Notes under the pieces: model-generated | What the model saw: the letters and a program-made list of their open reading frames with translations, nothing else | Database searches by the model: none | What the model was told of the DNA's origin: nothing | Position numbers and translations under genes: made by a program | Shown: piece after piece, positions 58,300 through 64,000 of the stretch | How positions within the stretch are numbered: position 1 is the first letter of the stretch | Layout of the letters: the number at the start of each line of letters is the position of its first letter | Assembly (NCBI GenBank): GCA_963920705.1 | Contig: OY987227.1 | Location: 8,101,602-8,165,601, forward strand | Length of the DNA: 64,000 nucleotides | DNA from: Odiellus spinosus | Lineage: Eukaryota; Arthropoda; Arachnida; Opiliones; Phalangiidae | Direction: 5' to 3'

Positions 58300-58560
58300 A
58301 AATTTACGAGGTTGTTTTTGCACGCGCGTGACGTCGTAGTGTTTTCGCATTTCAAGGACCAATCATTGGCCGAGTTCGTATTAGCTAACAACAGAATTTG
58401 ATCAAATATACCAAATGAAATAAGCTGTTTTCAACAAAAGTGGATCAAAGGAATTAAAATTTTTAATGTTAGAATTATTCTATTTGAAACATTTTTGACC
58501 AAATTAGATTTTTTTCCTCATTGGGAAATCCATTTTTTTAGTTATCGTATGGGAGCCCAT
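58300..58560. mobile_element. Foldback relative of the 5930 repeat
   Basis: TTTACGAGGTTGTTTTT and GTGACGTCGTAG (58303-58340) match 5891-5922 directly. CCAAATTAGATTTTTTTCCT and CATTGGGAAATCC (58499-58532) match 5940-5965 in inverse orientation. The segment includes a CRE-like TGACGTCG and facing CCAAT boxes. Confidence 0.55.
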
Positions 58561-59191
58561 TGAAATTAAAAGTAAAACCGACGTCAAGCGTATGTAAAAT
58601 TAGGCTAGGGAAATTTTTAAATTTCTTTTGATTAAATTCGCGAAATTAATTTGAAAAGGCCCGAATCGAGTGGCAGGATTGCGTGTCTTCAGCGGTTTAC
58701 AAGACGGTTCGCGAACAAGTAATTTTACAATCTCGTTTCTGATAGGCTGATGCTGGAATATTCATTTAATCCTTGGGGTTTTTTTTACGGAAGATAAAGG
58801 GAGTGGTTGAGTTCTTTTTCGTTTCGCAATATAGCCTAGGCTTAGTATCATTTTGATACCCGCGCGAATATCCGATTTAGCACGAAAAGTTAAGCCTTGT
58901 ATATATAATTCTATTAACTTTAATATTTGGCGGGAAGTTCGGCTATAGCGTTACGCAATCTTGCTTATCATAAAATTTAACATAGAAAAACCGGTGGTCT
59001 ATGGGAATTTTTACTATTAAACAAGAGTGTTTTGCGATATATTATCGGCATAAAGGTTTTCTCGTATGTAAGAGCGAGATTAAATTAAATATAACATAAT
59101 TTATTATTAATAGATTAGTGTTATAGAGACAATTGAAAAGTTAGGAGCTAAAATGCGTGCAAGCTAAATCCTATTAGAATTAATTTTCATA
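58561..59191. other. No gene seen
   Basis: AT-rich. One GGCGGGAAG word near 58929. Confidence 0.5.
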
Positions 59192-59480
59192 TAAGATAGG
59201 ACTTTCTGGATTAAGTACTTTTACGAAAAAGACCGAGCGAAAGCGACCTTATCACGTGACAGAACGCCGAGAATCATGGGTATGATCTAATATAGCAACA
59301 CGCTCATAGTAATGACATAGTATCACGGGGAATATTGATTTTAAAAAATTTCAAAAGCCGGAGATTATTATTAAATATAAATTTTTATTGCCACTAATTT
59401 TTTTATATGTTGCAAATGTATTTCGACTCTTCACTATCTTTTCGAAATTACATTTGGGTCTCAATCATTATATCAATGTA
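59192..59480 (+). mobile_element. Family A MITE, right half
   Basis: GGACTTTCTGGATTAAGTAC, GCGACCTTATCACGTGACAG, AGTATCACGGGGAATATTG and TACATTTGGGTCTC are collinear with the family. The terminal TTAA is lost. Confidence 0.8.
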
Positions 59481-60187
59481 AATTATCTTTTGCTAACCAA
59501 TAATTTAAGTTATATAGATTTTATTCGATTTTGATTACTTAGTAGAATCCATAAAAACTAAGGTTTCAACCAATAATAAATATCCATTGATTAAACTGAA
59601 TCAAATCATAGGATAATCTATTCTTAATATGGATTTAAACAAATACAAAAGGAGGTCGTTAAAGGTCAAATTTCCTTTTTTTTTTTTTGCACCAATCGAA
59701 ACCGTTTTAGACTAAAGTGGAAAATTGTGTTATTACTTCACGTGAGTGGTCGCGCAACGCGCGCTGGGAAATTTATGGAGTTGCTGGATTGGTCGCCAGG
59801 GAATATAGAGCTCGAGATATCGTATGGAATAGACCTTTATTCGAGCGAAAACAAAAATTGTCCGATAAATAAAACAACTAGGCATACATTAGGAAATTAA
59901 AAAATAAATGCTTCAAACTATAGAAGAATATCAAGCGGATAATATCCAAAGTAAAGAAAAAAAAAAAAAAAAAAAAAAAAAGAGGTCTTCCCTAGTGTGG
60001 CATTAGAGAAGTTTCGTCATTAATGTAAACACCTAATTTGACTCGATTCGGGCGAAAAACTCCCCAATTTAAATCTTTAGAAATCTCTCATTTTTAGATA
60101 ATTTAAAAATAAATCAACAGTAGAAGAATTACATGTGGAAGTTTGAAATTTAAATTAATAAAAGATTGAAAAATATCACTATAGTTT
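59481..60187. other. No gene seen; 25-A tract
   Basis: A run of 25 A lies at 59957-59981 after a segment of average composition. Without a target duplication I cannot call it a retrocopy. Confidence 0.5.
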
Positions 60188-60549
60188 TTAAAGGGAGAAT
60201 GAAAGGCCGAAACAACGTATTTTTAATTGATGCTAAAATAATGAGAAAAACAATAATATAACTCACCAAAAATATTTCGTTATTTTATGATCAATTTCCA
60301 AAGATCCGAGCTAAGCCTTGGCTGCCAAGCTCGGTGAACTAGGAGAGCACGACCTGTATTTTTTTAATATTCGCGGCTGTTCTTGTCGCCAATCACGAGC
60401 GAGTACGCGTATTTTAAAAATCTGAACTTTGGAAATTGATCATAAAATAACGAAATATTTTTGGTGAGTTATATTATTGTTTTTCTCATTATTTTAGCAT
60501 TCTTAATCGATTAAAAATAGGTTGTTTCGGCCTTTCATTTTCCCTTTAA
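60188..60549. mobile_element. Family C MITE, young, ~120-bp inverted repeats
   Basis: TTAA lies at both ends (60188-60191 and 60546-60549). The left arm (60188-60303) and right arm (60427-60549) are nearly identical inverses, with words AGGGAGAATGAAAGGCCG, GCTAAAATAATGAGAAAAAC and CGTTATTTTATGATCAATTT. The high arm identity suggests a recent insertion. The short core is GC-richer and contains no frame of note. Confidence 0.92.
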
Positions 60550-60920
60550 AGGAAGAATGTAATCTTAAAACAATTGATTTTTATCGATTCCTTATCGTTT
60601 AAATAGGAATAATCCTACAGTAAAACAATTTAAAAACAAATATTAAACTAGAAATAAATTTAAAACTTATCAAAAAAGGCTTAGCTAGATTCGTGGGGAT
60701 ATTCTGATCTAAGTATAAGGACTAGCGACCAATGACATTGATCGATGGCTCTTAAATGGGGAATGCTGGATCCTTATATAGGTGATCTCCACGAACCTAT
60801 TTTGATGGTAATTTTAAATTTATTTCTAATTTAATATTTGTTTGTAATTTTTCTACCGTTTGATTAGGCCTATTTAAACAATAAGGAATCGATAAAAAAA
60901 TCATTTGTTATTAGTTTTTA
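60546..60920. mobile_element. Family B MITE abutting the family C element
   Basis: It starts at the same TTAA that ends the family C element (AGGAAGAATGTAATC). It carries TTTTTATCGATTCCTTATCG, TTTAAATAGG, ACTAGCGACCAATGACATTG and, inverted, GATTAGGCCTATTTAAACAA then GGAATCGATAAAAAAATC. The right terminus is degraded near 60920. Confidence 0.85.
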
Positions 60921-63393
60921 ATCTCAATTAAGTTTATTTCTAGATAACTTGGAAACCAAATATATTAGGTAGGAGTATCTGCATTTATTTAAAATAGATT
61001 TTTACTCGCTCAACTTCAAACCAATTCCACGAACAAAACAAGATAATTACATTGAGATGAAAATGAAGCCTCAGCTCACCAGGATTCTTTTGTTTATGAT
61101 TAAGAAGAAAAATATGCTTTCATTTTACTGAACAGCGCTCAGATCTATTTATACTTTTTCTATTTCTATTCTAGTTTTTAGAATTTTGGTCGTTCTATAA
61201 TCTCTCGGGAATCGAGGAGTCGCGAGCGAAGAAGAAAAAAAATAAGATTTTGGCCAAAAAGAATTTAATAATGTAATGGAAACCTAAATAGGATTGCTTT
61301 CAACTCGAGCTGATCTTTTTGTAGCAACGTAGAAAAGAAAAAAAAATAGAAAAATGTTATTACATTTTTATTTTCATACCACCACCACAAACTGCTTCAT
61401 TCTGCTGATTGTTTTACGACGAGAAGACAAATTTATGAATAATTCTTTAAGCACACGTAGTTACGTTAAAGAACTTTTGGTTTCTTAAATATTAAACTGT
61501 TTTAACTTTTATATTCTCAAGTGTAAATAATAGAATTATATTTAATTGAAATTATAATAACTTACATCGTTTCATTAATTATTATTTAAAATACCTTAGT
61601 CAAACAAAACGTTTCGTTTAAGTTCGAAATGAATTGTTTAAAATGAAATTAAATTGAAATATTAGTTATTTTATCAAGATTGAATGAACAAAGTAATTTT
61701 AAAATAAATTTGATTTTAATATTAAAATACCGCGAGCTCTTTCATTAATTAATTTTTAAAATGTATTAGTTTAAGAAGCTTGGCTATAATTAATTCCATA
61801 TTAATGCAGGGAGTGCAAATATTGAATATCTAATATGTATTAACTTTCATTCAAGTTCTCCGCTCGGCTCCGATTTGAATTTTAAATTAGCTACTTCGCC
61901 TTTTAATTAAAATTGAATTATATTATTTATCGAGTTTAAAATGATTCCGTATCTGGTCCGTAAGGTAGCCTCTCTGTGGACACCGAAGCTAAGTGGTTGA
62001 AACCTTTTTACAGGGGCTTATTGAAAATACCTCGGTAACTTTACCCCTAAGCGTAGATTTCTGTCGGAGCAACAAAGCTCGAAGGAGGGAACTTTTCAAC
62101 AGGCGAAAATTAAAAATGCATAAAAATAAGGTTATGCAAGAAAGCTATTATTGTTGTATAAAATATTTAAAACTAAAGGGAAAGTCTAATAAAATTAATT
62201 TTTTTGATGAAAGTGTCATATTCAACTTATTTTGAATCTAGTGGTGTTATTTTGAAATCTCACTCACTGAGTTCTGCGAGTAACTTTATGATATTAAAAA
62301 TATATATATATATTTTTTTTTTAGTTTCCCAATTTTGAATATTCTCACATCCCGCTGGAAGCTACGCCTTGCCATTGGCAAATTTCTTTTAACGCGTGAA
62401 CCCGGAGGTATAAAATTTTGAATATGGCGTTTTTATAGTAAGGTAATAAAACTAAAAATATAACCAATAGAATGACTTGAAAAGCACGCATTTTTCGTAG
62501 ATCTAATATTTAATATCTTAAAAATAAAAATCTTCGAATTCGAGGAAGGAATTTCGAGTTCCTTTCCTCTATCAGTTATTTTTCCCTCGCCTATTATAAA
62601 GAACTTGTTCCAAAGCCACAAAAGTTACTTAAATCTCTTGGAATAAAGGCGGATATAAATGGAATACGCGACTATATAGGGAAACTTCTCACACGCGCGA
62701 GCAAAGTTAAGTAGCTTCATTTGTCCGAAAAATAAAGCGCTCGAAAATAGAAAGAGACAAGAGATATAGAGGCGGCCGGGATTGGAGGAAGAGGGACAGT
62801 AGGGGGATAAAAGGGGGAGGGGCATCTTTCCCGTATTAAAAGATATAAATCATCTACGGACCTCCTCAGAGACAAAAGAATCTCGAAACTAGAATGGACA
62901 AGAACTTATCTTTTCTCCAAAACGAAACTCTACCATTTTTTAAACAATAAAAAGGTTGGAAGGTTTTACGAATTATTGATCAGACCCTAACGCGGTAGGA
63001 ATATAATCCAATGCGTTTGATATTAAAGAGATAATGAAGTCCTAAATACAACGGGAATACGTAATCGTAGAGATTAAACAATGATTAGTGGCACTCGGAA
63101 TTTGTATAACTTATTAAGTAGATTTAAATTAAAATGTTATCTGCTTGTTTAAAAATAGACAATCACTCCAGTTAACGTATTTAAAAGATAAAATATATTC
63201 GTATCTGTTTTTATCTCAAAATGGAAATTTATCCTAGAATATTATCCGAGTTGTACGTTCGGATAAGAAAATTTTAAAATCTATTTTCCTAAAAATTAAT
63301 TAATTTTCTTCGAATTGTTAAATAAATTTCTTGTAAATTTCTTTCAATTTACACGAATTCTAAGAATGTAAATTTTCTTATCCAATGGTATCC
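60921..63393. other. No gene seen; one family A fragment inside
   Basis: AT-rich overall. 62406-62490 carries a family A fragment, listed separately. A purine-rich block spans about 62765-62822. An ATTAAAGAGATAATGAAG word near 63024 resembles a TTAA-MITE end. Confidence 0.45.
62406..62490 (-). mobile_element. Family A MITE fragment
   Basis: TATAAAATTTTGAATATGGC and ATAAAACTAAAAATATAACC match the right arm of 34237-34782. Confidence 0.65.
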
Positions 63394-63730
63394 GTTTCAA
63401 TTCGAGTAACTTGTTATAAACTGGAGATAGATAATATTATTTATATTTAAAAGGAGATAGTTTCGATTTGGGCCCGCGGAGCCTTAGTTACTTAACAGAA
63501 AAAATAACAAGTTCTAATCTTTTCCGAGGTTTAATTAAAAATATATCCACGTTCCTAATCGATAAAACATTCGTTTTAATTCGAGTAACTTGTTATAAAC
63601 TGGAGATATATAATATTATTAAAATGGAGATAGGCTTAGCAGGTCCAAATCTAGACAAACTCTAAGCTTTTCCGAGTTTTAGTAAAGTTTCTACGAATAT
63701 ATCCACGTTCCTAATCAACAAAACATTGCA
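63394..63730 (+). repeat. Tandem duplication, 179-bp unit x2
   Basis: Copies at 63394 and 63573 share ATTCGAGTAACTTGTTATAA, ACTGGAGATA, CTTTTCCGAG, ATATATCCACGTTCCTAATC and AAAACATT. Confidence 0.9.
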
Positions 63731-64000
63731 AGGTACACATTTCAGTATAACATTAAATTGTACGAAATTTTGATCTACGATTTCAATGGTCCCTTGTATA
63801 TCTTGTTTTTTCTTATACTATATAGGGGTGCTTCTAGTAGAAAACCCCTAAAACCGTGGGAGTAAGAAGGCCAAAGAAGGAAAGCCTGGGTGTTTTCGCC
63901 GAGTTAATGGCCTTATTTATTTCGTTTGACTTTTATTGCCCAGAAAGCGGGAAAAACTTTCCTCGGTCGTAATGGCGATTTCTAGATATATATGACCCCC
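63731..64000. other. No gene seen
   Basis: Nothing recognisable in the last 270 bp. Confidence 0.5.

Noticed and set aside
59700-59981. Retrocopy or SINE with a 25-A tail
   Set aside because: No target duplication, no second copy in the window and no RNA polymerase III promoter pattern could be supported.
1-64000. Autonomous transposon, endogenous virus or reverse transcriptase
   Set aside because: No frame long enough or with recognisable catalytic motifs was found outside tandem arrays.

Overview
This window looks like AT-rich, gene-poor nuclear DNA of a eukaryote, probably an invertebrate animal. I cannot name the species. I see no operons, no bacterial or viral genes, no rRNA or tRNA, and no reverse transcriptase or transposase domain. 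Most open frames are short (60-110 codons), lack recognisable domains and are about what AT-rich non-coding DNA yields by chance. The long frames at 27.8-29.5 kb are a by-product of a 28-bp tandem repeat.

Two kinds of repeat dominate. (1) Tandem arrays: 31 bp x ~21 (3.5-4.2 kb), (TA)n at 6.4 kb, 197 bp x 4 (13.7-14.6 kb), 31 bp x ~27 with a higher-order pattern and an inserted transposon (22.2-23.4 kb), 28 bp x 54 (27.8-29.3 kb), 41 bp x ~4.5 (51.9 kb), 26 bp x 27 (55.1-55.9 kb), and several two- or three-copy tandem duplications of 155-180 bp. (2) Short non-autonomous DNA transposons (MITEs), which I group by shared ends and cores. Family A (~510-550 bp, TTAA ends, CACGTGA core) has at least eight full or partial copies. 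Family B (~320-410 bp, TTAA ends, several with an AGCGACCAATGA core) has about five. Family C is one young element at 60.2 kb. Family D (~390 bp, ends TATCAAAAGTC, GC-rich core) has four copies plus fragments. Family E carries GCCGTTAGAGGACGC. Family F has CGTTCACACTAG-type ends. Family G has CAGA ends and 7-bp target duplications. There are also singletons.

The arrays and MITEs are linked. The 197-bp array appears to be one family F element whose middle was amplified, the 26-bp array lies between what look like the two inner ends of a family D element, and the 22-kb array was split by a family F-like insertion. The clearest biological theme I can support is MITEs seeding satellites and satellites receiving MITEs.

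The best coding candidate is around 26.2-26.4 kb: two locally GC-richer segments with good splice signals in a very AT-rich setting. Read on +, they make a phase-consistent two-exon gene end with a stop and a poly(A) signal. Read on -, the second segment is a 78-bp phase-symmetric exon. Only one reading can be the main one. The window may therefore lie in or next to a gene with very long introns. A second, weaker candidate is the GC-richer patch at 30.7-31.7 kb.
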